From Acephala macrosclerotiorum (taxonomy: Eukaryota > Ascomycota > Leotiomycetes > Helotiales > Mollisiaceae): DNA of 64,000 bases. The DNA lies in assembly GCA_014904845.1 (NCBI GenBank), contig MU119399.1:1-64000 (forward strand), given 5' to 3'. The translations under genes and the position numbers were made by a program. Below the pieces are notes generated by a model that worked only from the letters and a program-made list of their open reading frames with translations, was not told the DNA's origin and did not search any database. The first letter of the stretch is position 1. Every line of letters starts with the position of its first letter. Of this stretch, positions 12,501 to 26,270 are shown in pieces.

Positions 12501-14097
12501 ATATTTAAAAACAAATTAATAAATTTTTAAAAATATTATAATAATTTTAATAAATTAAATTATAAAATTAATTATTTTTTAAAATAATTGAATTTAATTT
12601 TATAATCGTATTAATTAATTAATAATTTTTAATAATTTTTTTATAATTAAAAATTATTATTTTTTTTAAATATTTTATAATTAAATTATATTTAAAATAA
12701 TAATAAAATATTTTTTATTATATTATATATTAAATTATTTTGATATAAATAAATATTTTATATATTTTTTAATATATTTTTAAAAAAAAATTCATATTTT
12801 AAATCGTTTAAATCAATTTTTTAATTTTATTAATTTTATTAACAAATTATATTTTTTAAAATTTAAATTTATATATTATATTAATATTTATATTAAATAA
12901 TTTTAAATTAAAAAAAAAAATTTATTTTTATATTTAAAAATTTTTTAATTTTTTTTTTTAATAAAATAAAATAATTAATATTTTATATTGTTTTTCAAAT
13001 ATTTATATTTAAAAATAATAATATTATTATAAAAATTTTTTTTTTTTTATTAAAAAATTTTTTATTTAAAATTTTATTTATTTTTTTTATATAAAAAAAA
13101 CGTTTTATAAAAAATCGAAAAAAATAATTTTATTTTTTATATTATTTTATTTATATATTTTATATAAAATAATATTAAAAATATTTAATAAAAAATTAAA
13201 AATAATTTTTTTTTATTAAAATATAAAAAACGTTTACAAATTTTAATATTATATTATTTTTTAATAATATTAATATTTAATTTTTCACGTTATATTTTTT
13301 TTTAATATTTTTTAAATTTAAAAATATATTATTTTATAAATTATTATTTTTATATTTAATTTATATTTTTATTATAATAATAAATAATTTTTATATTATT
13401 TATAAAAAAAAAAATTTATATTCGATTTCGTTTTTAATTTTTATTTTTATAATTTTTATTTTAATAAATTCGAAATTTTATTTAATAATAATAAATAATT
13501 AAAAAATTTTAACGTTTATAAAAATATTAATAAAATTTCGAATTATATATATAAAAATAAAATAATATTTTATTTTAATATTTAATATTTTTTATTTTTT
13601 ATTTAAATTAATTAATTTAAATAAATTAAAATATAATTTAAAAATAATAATAATATTTTTTTTTTATTTAATAATAAAAAATCGATTTTTATAAAATTAA
13701 TTTTAAATATTATAAAATTTTTAATAATAAAATAAATTGATTTATTTTTTTAAATATTTTATAAATATTTTAAAAAAATTATTTTATAAAATTAATATTT
13801 TTTAATATTTTTTTTAATATAACGATTTTAATATTTATTAAAATTAAATTATAAATATTATTTTTTTATTATTAATTAATAATTAATTTACATTTATTTT
13901 TTTTTGTTTTTCATTTTAAACGTTTTATAAAATTTATTATTACGATTTAATTTTTAAATATTTTTTTTATTTTCGTTTTTTATTAAATTTTTTTTATATA
14001 TTTTAAATTTTATTTTTCGATTTATTTATTATTATTATATTTATTAATAAATTTTTATAAAATTTATTAATAATCGTTTTATTAAAATTTTAAACGT

Positions 14098-14124
14098 TGT
14101 TATTATTATTATTATTATTATTAA
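14098..14124. repeat. (ATT)n microsatellite
   Basis: About eight ATT units in element II'. Simple slippage repeat. Confidence 0.8.
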
Positions 14125-15849
14125 AAATATATAATAATAATTTTAATTTTTTTTAAAATAATAAATTAAATAAATTTTTAAATTTTTTATATATTTTAAA
14201 ACGTTTATTAAAATTATAATTATTATTATTTTTAATTATTTATTTTATAATTTAATTATATTAATATTAATTATTTTAAAATATAAATAATCGTAAAAAT
14301 TAATTATAATTTTAAACAATATAATATTATTAATTGTTTTTTAATAATAATATTTATAATTAATTAATATATTTAAAAATAAATAATAAATTACGAAAAA
14401 ATAATTAATAAAAAAATCGTTTTTTTATTTTATATTCGTTTTTAAAATATTTAAAATAATATTATTTATTTTATTAATTATTATATATAATTTTAATTTT
14501 TATTATATTTTTTTAAACGATTAATAATATATTTTATAAAAATTTTATATTTTTTTTTTTTTATATTAATATATTTTTTTATTTATATTTTCGTAAAAAA
14601 ATAAATTAATTTTAATTTTAATTTATAAAAATTATAATATTATTTAATTTTTAAAATATTTTTATAATATTAATTTTTAAAACGATTTTTAAATTATTAA
14701 ATAAAATCGTTTATTTAAATTACAAATTAAAATTTAATATAAATTTTTTTAATAATTACGTATATTTTATATTAAATTTCTTTTATAAATAATTCGAATA
14801 AAATATAATATAATAAATTATTAATTATATTTAAAATTATTTTTTATATTATAATATTTAAATATTTTTATTAAATTATTATTTTTATTATATTATTATT
14901 ATTATTTTATATTTATATATAAGAATCGTTTTTTATATATTTTATTATAATTATAAATAAATGTTTTTATTAATTTATAATCGATTTTTTTTTAAATAAT
15001 TTTTAATATTATATTTTAATATAAATTGAATTTATTTTTTATAAATTTAATTAATATATTATTAAAATTATATTTTTTTAATTTTTAAAATAATTTTATA
15101 ATTCTAATATATATAGTTGTATTATTTTAAAAAAATTATAATATTATGTTTTTTAAATTAAAATATTTATAATTTTAATATAAATATATATTTTTTAAAA
15201 TTTTATATTTTTAAAATAATATTTTTATTATTTATAAAAAAAAATTTAAAAAAAATTAATTATATAATTAAAATAAACAAAATCTTTATTAAAAAAAAAT
15301 TTAATATAAATAATTTATTAATTTTAATATTTAAATTATTATTTTTAAATAAAATTTATTTTAAAAATTAATTTTTATTTATATTATTTTTTTATAAAGT
15401 TTTTTTTATTTTAATTTTTATTCGAAATTTTATTTATTTATTCGTTTTTATAAAATTAATTGTTTAAATAAATATTTTTTTAATTAATTTTTTATTTTAA
15501 TTTATTTTATATTATTTTTTAATATTGTAATTTTTATTAAAAATAAAATAAATTATTATAAATATTTATTATAAATGTTTTTTTTATATTTATTTTATTA
15601 TTAATTAATTTTTAATAATTTAAATTTCTTTTTAATAATAAGAAAAAAATATATATAAATTATATATAAATAATTTTTAATAAAATTTATTAAAATAATT
15701 TATTTTTTAATATTTTTTTATTATAAATTAATTCGTTTTAATTAATAAATTAAATTTATTTAAAATAAAAATAAATAAAAAAAATTTATATATTAAAAAA
15801 TACGTAATTAATATTATTTTTAAAATTAATTATTTATAAAAATAAAAAT

Positions 15850-16590
15850 ATATTAATAATTATTAAAAATTAAATTAATAATATTCAATTTTTAATAAAT
15901 ATATTTTAATTTAATTTAAAAATTTAATTTAATTATAATAAAAAAATTAAATTAATAAATATTAAAAATAATAAATTAAAAATATTTATATTATTATTAT
16001 TTATTTATTATAATTTTATAAATATTTAATTAATTTAAAAATAATTAAAAAAAAACATTTTATAATTAATATAATAATTTTTTAATAATTATATAAACGT
16101 AAAAAAATATAAAAAAATTTTTAAATATAAATTATTTTATAATATAAATAAAAAATAATAATAAAAAATATAATAAAAAAAATTTAAAAAATAAAAAAAA
16201 ATTAAAATTGAAAAGTTTTTTTTTTAATTTTAATATTTATAATTTTTAATAAATTTTAAAAATAATATTAATTTATTAATATTATTTTTAAATTTTAATT
16301 ATATAATTTTTATATTAAAATATTAATAAATTTTATATATTAACGAATTATAATAATAATAAAAAATAAAAATTTTTTAAATAATTAAATTAAATTAATT
16401 TTTATTATAAAACAAAATTATTAATAAAAATATAATATTAATTTAATAATTTTATAAAATATTAAATTAAATTGAAATTAATATTATTTATATTAAAATT
16501 GAAATTATATTTTTTAATTTTTATACGTTTATTAAATTTATAATTTATAATTAATTTATAAATTATTTAATTTTTAATTTATTATTAATA
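15850..16590 (+). mobile_element. Element I deletion derivative (3' part)
   Basis: About 15880-15970 aligns with the element I region near 6260-6360, 16210-16430 with 7250-7455, and 16431-16590 with the LTR at 7455-7640. The corresponding LTR core here has been completely converted to A+T, including its CpGs, unlike the cores at 417-460 and 7477-7520. It abuts the eroded LTR of element II' directly. Confidence 0.65.
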
Positions 16591-17263
16591 ATTTAAAAAT
16601 TATATTAAAAAAAATTATAAAATAAAATTATAATTAAATAATAATAATCTTTTAATAATTAATATAATTTTAAATAAAAAAATCGTTAATTAAATTTTCT
16701 AATATTAAATTTAAATTTTAATAATTAAAATATTAATATAAATAATATTTTTTAAAAAATTATTATTATTGTTTTATATAATTTTTTATTATATTTTATT
16801 ATTAAATTATATTATAAATTATATATTAAAAATATAAATATTTAATTTATTTAATAAAATTAATAAATTTAAATTAATTATTATATTAATTTATAATCGT
16901 AATAAAATTCGTTTAAAAAAATTAAATAAATATATTATTAAAAAAAATTTATATTATTATAATATTTCGATTTTAAAATTAATTTATTTAATTATTATTT
17001 TTAAATAATAATATTATTTTAAAAAAAATTATAATATATTTAATATATTTATATTAATAATTATATTATTAATATATAAAAATTTAAAAACGTTTAAAAT
17101 TATAAAATTAATTTTTTATATTAATTAAATATTATAATTTTTAATATTAAATATTTTTAATATATTTTTTATTATTATTAAAATAATAATAATAATAATA
17201 ATAAATTTTATTCGATTTAAATTTTAAAAATATATTAAATTATTTTTTTTATAATAAATATAT
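16591..17263. other. AT-rich spacer, nothing recognisable
   Basis: Saturated A+T sequence with a few CpG. A TAA-rich microsatellite lies near 17180-17205. No gene or repeat boundary is seen. Confidence 0.55.
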
Positions 17264-17517
17264 TATAAAAAAACAATAAAATACAAAGCAAAAAGACTCA
17301 ATCGTAAATCAATTCGTTTTAGTCAGTGGATTAAACTTATTCGAAGTAATTCGTAATTCGTAAATCAATCAATCAATCAAAATAAAAGTAGAAAAAATTG
17401 TTAATTAATCTATAGTAAGCGAAAGCTCCTTATGTACTAAAAAACACGTAATTAGTATTACTCTCGAAACTAGCTATTTACAAAGATTTTGAAAAGAGAA
17501 TATATAATCTCATTACA
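17264..17517 (-). repeat. Left (3') LTR of element II
   Basis: 254-bp direct repeat of 29119-29372. It retains non-CpG C and G, for example GCGAAAGCTCCTTATG and CTCGAAACTAGCTATTTAC, so it is far less mutated than most of the window. Differences from the right LTR are mainly C/T and G/A. Confidence 0.85.
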
Positions 17518-17530
17518 ATCGTTTTCTTAT
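17518..17530 (-). other. Polypurine tract of element II
   Basis: On the - strand ATAAGAAAACGAT lies directly upstream of the TGTAAT start of the left LTR, the place and composition expected of the plus-strand primer. Confidence 0.5.
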
Positions 17531-19259
17531 ATGATAAATTCGTTTTGAGTCTCGAAAAAAAGAGCTAAAAAAAGAAAAAAAATTCGTTTTAAATAAAAAA
17601 TTTAAAATTCGAAATTTTTCAAATTATTATCGTTTTTTTTCAAAAATTTAACAATTTTTTCAATATTTTTATTAGCGTTAAATTTTTCTACAATCTATTT
17701 TTCTTTCTTTTTAGAACTTAATAAAAAGAAAGAAAACAGACGAATTTCAGATTTAAATTTATCGTTAGAAATAATTAGATACTTTTGATTATTTTCTATA
17801 AGTATTATTAATTTTTCAGTTTCGCATTTAAAAAAGAATTTATTACTAGAAAATATTTCTATTTTTTTCATTTTAAGATATCGAAAGATTAGTTTGATTT
17901 GAATTACAATTTGTTTTTATTAATAAGTGTGCAAATGTTTATTATTAGACGAGTTTTAATAATCTAATTATTAAGAAATCTTATATCGAACGATAAAGTA
18001 ATTTAAAGATTTCGCGTAATAGATTATATCGAAGATTGCGTCGATTTTTTCAAGTTGAATACTATTAAAAAAAGATTCGTCGTTAAAAAGTTCTCGAAAT
18101 CGATTTTTAAAAAGAGTTCAAAGTTTATTATAAATTTTTTTGAGTTTTTTGTAGATAGTATTGTCGATAATTTTTTTACCAATACTAATAAATATTAAAC
18201 TCACGGAAAGTAAAATAAAAAGATTAAAATTTTTGAAATTCTCGATATATTTTCGATCGATAAAAGTCTTTATTTTGTAGACGTATAATTTCAATTTTTG
18301 AAATTCTTTTTTTATAATATTTGATTAAATTTACTTTAAAAAATTTTCAATTAAAATTCGATTTTTAGTACTAGAAAAAAGATCTATTCAAATAATTCTT
18401 TTAAAGAATCGAAATAATCAATTTATCGTTTTTTTATAATCGTTAAATCGCAAATATATTATTTGAAATTTGTTAGAAAAAAAAAATTCAACGTATAATA
18501 AATTTGAATTTTAAAATATATCTATTTTTTTTTCGTAAAAAAATTGATTAATTTTATTATTTTAATAGAATTTAATAAATTGAAAAAAAGTAACGAAATG
18601 AAAAAAATAGTTTTTAAAAAATCAATAAAATAATAATTACAATTTAAAATTCGTTTACAAAAATTGAACGATAAAAAAAAAATACGTATTGTATAAAAAA
18701 GAAAATTCGCTAAAAAGAATTCGTCGATAATAGAATTTCAATATATTAATTTCTTTGAGAAAAAGTAGTAAAATATTTTTTTTTTTTGTTTATTTAAAAA
18801 AATCTTGCAAAATAAAAATTATTGCAATTTTCAAATTAATAAACGATTTAATCAAAGAAATAAAAATAAAAACGATAAAAACTCGCGAAAATTAAAATCA
18901 ATTTTTTGTTAACGTTTTTTGTTTATATTAAAAAATAGTAAAAATATCTATAAATTAGAAACGAGTATTAAAATAAATTTAAGTAAATCGAAAACTTTTT
19001 TTTTTAGTGTACAATTTATAAATTTTGAATAATCGTACTTTTATAATTTCAATTTATTTTTTATCGTTTTTAAAGTGCAAATCGAGATTTTTATAGAATA
19101 TTATATAGTAAATTCGATAAAATTATTTAGTAAATAAATATTTGTAAATATTGTAAATAGTATTTAGAATTTTAATGCGATTAATAAAATTTAAAGTATT
19201 AAAGAAAATAACGTTTGATTTTCAAATATTGTTTATATTATACGTATAATCAATTATTA

Positions 19260-19690
19260 AGCGTATATTATTTGATCGGGATTCGTAAATTAATCGAAAT
19301 AGAGTAGTATTAGATTGTAATAGAGTAGTAATAGTTTTGTATTTCTTTGGTGTAAACGTAAATATATTGTAATATTTTTTATTATTGGTAGTAGATTTCT
19401 TGGATTTGATTGGCGTGGAGACTAAAGTAGAGAGAAAAGTAGATCGAAAAATTCGAGAAGTTTGAAAGATTTGAGAAAGTAAAAAGTTTTATATGAAAAG
19501 ACTAGTAATAGTAATATCGTTATTATCGTTATCGCTGTTGTCGTTGTTATTGCCAGTTAATAGAGTTGATTGAAAAAGTGAAATATTGACGTTAATAGTT
19601 TTTTGAGATTCGACGCTTTGAATACTTATATTGTTAATAACGACGATCGGCTATTTTTTAGGTTTATTTGCAAAGATCGAGAAAAATTTT
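19260..19690 (-). pseudogene. Element II 3' region relic, acidic/asparagine-rich stretch
   Basis: On the - strand one frame stays open across about 19500-19680 and reads ...LLTGNNNDNSDNDNNDITITSLF. The N-rich stretch may have been aspartate-rich before G-to-A change. It lies in the 3' third of element II, where few features of a standard pol are expected. No family is recognised. The + strand here is strongly G over C. Confidence 0.25.
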
Positions 19691-22600
19691 TTAGTATATT
19701 TTCTAGTTATTAAAAGTTCATAGAAATAGAAAATAAAACGCAATTTTTTTAAGTTTATTTTATTTAGATTTGTAATTATTAAATCGTTATTCGCATTTTT
19801 TAAATATATTAACGTTTTTTTGTAATCGATAAATCGAAAAAGTGTTTTTGTGAATAATGTATTATAAATTTTATTTTTTTCAATAATAATTATATTAATA
19901 ATTCTAATAATTTCGCGAGACGTAAAACGTTTTATATAGAATATTTATTCGAGTTTTTAGTATATATATTTACTATAAAATCTATTAATAGAACTTTCAA
20001 TAAATTGTTAAAATATTTGAACTCGAAAAAAAGTTTTTTAATTGTAATATTTAAATATATTATTAAAAGTTTTAATTAAATTAAATCAAATTTATTAGAA
20101 TACGATACGCGATTTTTTAATTTTGTTTATTTTAAAAAAAAAATTTTTATTTAAAATTATATATTGTTTTAAAATTTTCTTAAAAAATTTTAAAATAGTA
20201 CTATTTTCAATTTTTTTTTTTTATTTAATTAAAATTTTTTTTATTACATTTTTAATTTTTATAAGTTTATTATTAATATTATTAATCGTAATTACTTTTT
20301 TTTTAGATAGTAATTTGTTAATAGTTTTTTATAGATTATCGAGATCACGTTATACGATTTATATAAACGTATTATAATTATTTTCGTTTCGTTTTTTGTG
20401 TGTAAAATTTGTATTTTCGAGGTTTAATAAAGTATTTTTTTGAGATATAATAATAATATTATAAAAATTTCGAAAATAAAAATTAAAATTATAAAATTTG
20501 TGCATAGAAAAGTAATGTAATAAATTGATCGAATTTTGAAAGTAGAAAACGCGTAAATTTGAAAAGAAGAAATTTATTGATAAAATTAAAAAAAATTATA
20601 AGTTTTTATATTTGTAAAAAAATTATATAAAAAAAATAAATAAATATTTTTGTGTTTTGAATAATTGAAAATTGCGAAATTTATTTGTTTTTACGAAGAA
20701 AGTTTTTAGAGTATATTGGTATATGTAATTGAAATATTGTAGTATTAATTTCAAATAAAAAATTTTGAAAGTTTTAAATAAATAGTTTTATATTGATTTT
20801 TTATAAAACGTATTAAATGAATTTTAAAAAAAAAAGAATAAAAAAAGCAAATGTTTATAGATCGTTTTTATAAAAAAAACATATATAGATTTTTAAAAAA
20901 AATCGTCGTAAAATGTTTAAATGAATAGAATATATTCAATTGATAAAATTGTTTATATATAAAGTAATACAAATTAGAATTTTAAAGAAATAAGAAAAAA
21001 AATAAATAATACTAAAAAAAAGTTGTAGTTTTTGAATTAGTGTAAAATTAAAAAGTTGTAATTGAAAAGTTTTGAGAAAAAAAGAAAAAAAAGTTGAAGA
21101 AAATTTTTCTATAAATTATAGTAAGTATTGTATTAATAAACGTTTGTATAATTTGAATATAATTAAATGTAATTGAAATACATTTAAATATATCGAAATA
21201 TATTTAAAAATATTTGAATATATTAAAAAATATTTTTTATAGATTTCAAAAATTAGAATTTTTTAAAATTTTCTAAAAAAAAAAAAAAATAGTATAATTT
21301 CGTTTTTTTATATAATGAAATCGTTTTGATTACAATAAGAAAAAAGTAAAACTTTCAAAGCGTAAATAGAGTTTATTAAAATAAATAGAAATATTTTAAA
21401 AAGAATCGATAAAAAAGTAAAATTACTATAAATAGAAAAAAAAAAAATAGTTTTTTTTCAATTAAAAAATAATTATTGTTTCGAAGTTTAACGAGTTTTT
21501 TTTATTTACTCAGTTTTCAAAAAATCGTATATATTTATTTTTTTCGATTTTATTAAATTCAAAAATACAAATTACAATTTCAATTTTTTTTTCAATTTTT
21601 TAAATACTCTACTTATCACGAAATTCTTTAATCGTTTTCTCTTTTGCATTTATATTCTTATTATCATTGAAATCAATAAATTTAATAATATTCTCATTCT
21701 CGTTATTATTCAAAAAATTTTAGTATCTATTTTTTTTAACGAACTTTTTCAAGCGATTTTCAATATATAACTTTCGAATTGTCGTTCTATTTACTTTTTT
21801 AAACAAATAACTTTTTTTCAATTGATTTGTTTAATAAACTCGATATAAATTTAATTATTTATATAACAATTTAATATTTTTAAACATATTCTAATTAATA
21901 AATTTAATATTATATACTAAAACGAAATCTTTTTCTCAAATTGATTTTTTTCGTATTTAATAATAAATATTGAAATATATTTAATTTTACTTACAATTAC
22001 ACTTTTTCTTTAGTCTCGATTTTTTTATATTCTCGTTTCACATTTCAATTTGTCTAATTTTCAACTTAAAAAACTTCGTTCAATTATATACTTTGTTCCA
22101 ATCGAAAATCTTCTAAATAAAAAATCGAATTTCAACAAATAAAACAATTTCTCTACTATAAACTATATAAAATAACGTGCATTTAATTAATTTATAAATA
22201 ATTATTCGATTCGCAAAAAAAACAATTAATAAATATTTCAATTAATTTTTTTTACTTCTTTTTATTAAAACAATCAATACAATAATAATAAATTAATATT
22301 TTCGCTCAATTATTTCGTTTACTTTCGAATTGTATACAAAAATAATAATTCGTTTAATTTCGAGTTTATTCAATTTTTTAATAACAATTTTTTTAAATTC
22401 GAATTTTTCGTTCAATTTTATATAATTGAAAACGCTATATTTACAAATAATATTATTATAAATAAATTTAACAATTTTTTTAAAAATCGAATTTTTTATT
22501 AATTTGATTTCAATTTAATCGAAAAAATTATTTCGTATTACAATCAAATTATCGAATATTTTATATTACAAAAATTTAATTACATTTATTTTAATACAAT

Positions 22601-25158
22601 AAAATAACGAAATTATTTTCTGAAAATATAAAGTTTTTTCGTATTTCTTTTTACTTTTGTATTAATAATCGCTATAATTTACTACAAAATCTCGAACGTT
22701 TTTATAGTACTTTTTTCAATAGTATCGATTAATTACTCGATAGTAAATACTTTTTTTTTTAGTATATTCAAATTTATTATATAATTCAATTATAATTATT
22801 ATACGTTGTTTTAAATCGTTTAAAATAAATCGAAGTAAATAAAATTTAATAATATTTTTTTATAGTATTTTGTTTCGAATACTATAATCGATAAATTTTC
22901 GAATTAATTTATAGAATTTTATTCTCGAAAATTATTTTAATCGTTTTAAAATTGTTAAATATTAAATAATATTTTAAAAATAATTCGAATAATTATTATC
23001 AAAAAAAAAAATAATATTATTATCGTTATTATTATTTAATAGTTTATTGATCTCAAAAAAAGCAATTAATACAATGTATACGAAAAATGCGATTAATATC
23101 GAAAATTGAAAACTAAAAATACTAAATTTAAAATTTTTTTTTTAAATTTGATCTAATAATTCAAATAAATATTTTCGTTTTACATGTTTACTTTTAATTA
23201 CAAACAATCTACTTTCAATTTTTCGATTAATTTTACGTTTTTTAATTGAGATTAAAATTATTTCAATACAATTAAATTCGATTACAATAAATTTATCGAT
23301 ATTTGTTTCTTTTTTTGAATTATCGTTTTTTATTCGCGATTTTTTAAATAATCCGTTTATAATAATATAAATACTTTTTTTAATATATTTAATTTCGAAA
23401 TCGAATAATCGTATTCAAATAAATCAACGAATAATCAAAGTATCAAAAAAATCTATTATTACTCGATTCAATTAAACAATAAGCGTATTAGTATTCGTTT
23501 TAAAAATGAAATAAACGCTATATAATCAAAATCGTAACTTGCGAAAACATTTCAAAATTTTTTAATACTTTTTTTTTATCGTATTATAATTTCGTTTAAT
23601 AGTATTTCAAAATTCTAACTCGTATCGAATTATTTGTTTTCGTTTTTTGTCGTTATACTAATCGAGTATTTCTCTATATTTTTATTAACTAATATCGATA
23701 CTTAGAATAATTATTTTTTATCTATTTACAAAATCGTAATAAATTTTATAAAACATTGAAATCGTCATAAGTTTATTTTATAGAAATATTATAACAATTT
23801 TTTATTTTTTTCTTTATTTGAAAAATTCGTTCTTTTTAATCAATTGATATAACGATTTAATAATAATACCAAAATATTGAATTTATATTTTATAATAAAT
23901 ACAAATTCCAATAAAAACTTTAATTTCAAAAATATTATTACATTTAATCCATTTTAAAATTTTAATAATTTTTATATTTTTAAAAAAACGCTTTTTAAAA
24001 TTGCAAACGAAACTAATAATAATTATTTTATTTTAATAGAATTGTAATTTGAACTCTATATAAATTTGAGTTTTTTCGATTCGATTTAATATTTTATTCA
24101 AATTTTGAATGTATTTAAAAACGAATCGACGAATTTTTAAAAATATCAATTCATTGTTATAATTCGTATAAAGTTTTTTGATTTTTACGTTATCTAAAAA
24201 TAGTATCGCGACTCTAAAAAATACGTTTTCTAAAATTGTTATAATAATTCGAACGAATTAAACTACAAAATTAATTATTTTTTGAAATAATATTATTATT
24301 CGCAAAAGTTTTAATAAAATTATAAAAATAATTATATTTCTATTTTAAACGTTTAACGTGAATTAATTATATTTAAAAAAGAAATTTATTAAAAAAACGT
24401 AAAAATATTCAATAAACTTCTCAAAAAATTTATCTATAAAAAAAAATATATTAGTATTTTTTAAAGTAATCAAATTTATTTTTATAATCGCATTAATTAA
24501 TCAATAAATTCTAACGATTTTTTTCACGATTAAAAACTATAAATTTCAATAAAAATTATTACTTTTTTCGAGTATTTCGCGATTAAATCGTTTTTAAAAC
24601 ATTTTTATTACAATCGAAAACAAAATTTTAAAATAATAAAAACTCTTTTTTTATTACGTCGTATATTAAATTATTTTATTACAAACAAATAAACTAATAT
24701 TTTTATAGATTTTAAAAACTTTTTTCTAATTAAATATTATTATTTTCTTACGATTAAATATTATTTTATCAAATATTTCTTTTTCAAATTTCTATAATCA
24801 ATCTTCGACAAATAAAAATATTAATCGCTTAAAAATAAATTGTAATTTTTTTAATATCAAAACAATTCGCAATAATAAATATTTTATATACTTTTTAATG
24901 TACTTTTAAAATGTTTTTTACGCTTTAAATCGTTCGAACTAGTTTTTCCGTTTTCTAAAAATTTTTTCAATTCCATCGATTAAATCGACAAATTATACTT
25001 TTCTAAATTTAAATTTATATATCGTATTAACGTTTATATTAAATAATCTTAAATTGAAATTATTTAACAATAAAATTATTTTTTTTATTCGAGTTTTTTT
25101 TTTTACTTTTATACTCGAAAATTCTTCGATTTCATTTTTTTTCAATAAAATAAAATAA

Positions 25159-26270
25159 TTAACGTTTTATACTATTCTCCAAATATTCTTTTTTGACGTC
25201 CACGTCTAAAAATAATAATACTATTACAAAAAAATATTTTTTCATTTTTTCGTCGAAAATCTCTTTATTCAAAATCTCATTTACTTTCTCTTTATCAAAA
25301 AAAAAAAACATTTTATAGAAAATCGAAAAAAATGATTTCACTTTTTATATTATTTTATTTGTATTTTTCTTTGAATTAATAGTATTTATTTTAATCGTAC
25401 TTATTTTGTATAAAGTAATATTAAAAGTATTTAATAAAGAATTAAAAATAGAAAGAAATTCGTTAAAATATAAAAATTGTTCGTAAGTTTTAATATTATA
25501 TTATTTTTTAATAATACTAATATTTAATTTCTCGCGTTATATTCTTTTTTCGATACTTTTTCGATTCGAGAATATATACGAATATAACGATTTCTAGTGA
25601 TTTGACGCAAATAAATTTTTAAAAGAAAAATAATTATAATTATACAAATAAAATTGAAATCTTTAAAGTCTCGAAATACGTTATTTTACGAACTATTATT
25701 TTTGTATTCAATTTGTATTTTTATTGTAGCGATAAATAATTGTTTTAAAAAGATTTTCTTTGTATTGTTTATAAAGAAAAAAAAGATTTCATATTCGATT
25801 TTGTATTTAATCTCTATTTTCATAATCATTATTTTAACGAATTCAAAGTTCTATTTAATAATAGTAAACAATTAAAAGTTTTCGACGTTTGTAATAATAC
25901 TATCGAGATCTCGAATTATATACGTAAAAGCAATATAGTACTCTGTCTCAGTATTTAATTTTTCGCATTTTTCGTTTGAATCAATTAGTTCAAACAAATT
26001 AAAATGTAATTTAAAAGTAATAACAATATATTTTCTTTTAATTAATAACGAAAAATCGATTTTCACGAAATTAATTTCGAGTATTACAAAGTTTTCAATA
26101 ACAAAAGCAAATTAATTCGTTCTTTTAAACATTTTATAAAAACTCTAAAAAAACTGTTTTATAAAATCAACGACTTTTAATATTTCTCTTACTATAACGA
26201 CTTTAATATTTATTAGAATCAAATAATAAATATTGTTTTTTCACTATTAATTAATAATTACTACAATAAA
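25159..26270 (-). pseudogene. Element II unidentified protein relic
   Basis: On the - strand, allowing TAA/TAG as mutated CAA/TGG, one frame is nearly continuous from about 26230 to 25870. It includes VREILKVVDFIKQFF, KIDFSLLIKRKYIVITF and EKCEKLNTETEYYIAFTYI. A second open stretch at 25341-25159 contains KEKVNEILNKEIFDEKMKKY and is charged and possibly helical. The position is 3-4 kb downstream of the right (5') LTR, so gag or early pol is possible. No catalytic motif is seen and no family is claimed. Confidence 0.35.

Larger units (their letters stand above)
8180..15850 (-). mobile_element. Element II': saturated, shortened copy of element II
   Basis: Blocks align in order with element II: about 8225-8340 with 19130-19240, 10740-10960 with 21715-21930, 14940 with 27720, and an eroded LTR at about 15715-15850 with 29165-29340. 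Removing the nested R1 copy leaves about 6.6 kb against about 10.3 kb in element II, so there are internal deletions. Almost every non-CpG C and G has been lost from both strands, so nothing coding is readable. The orientation is inferred from element II. The left end is approximate. Confidence 0.65.

Noticed and set aside
17340..17395. CRISPR-like short repeats (AATCAATCAATCAATC and similar)
   Set aside because: Simple tetranucleotide slippage inside an LTR, without spacers; CRISPR arrays are not expected in this kind of genome.
23630..23780. Possible Y-D-D/Y-N-D motif on the - strand of element II
   Set aside because: Surrounding residues do not follow any reverse-transcriptase pattern and stops need too many assumptions.
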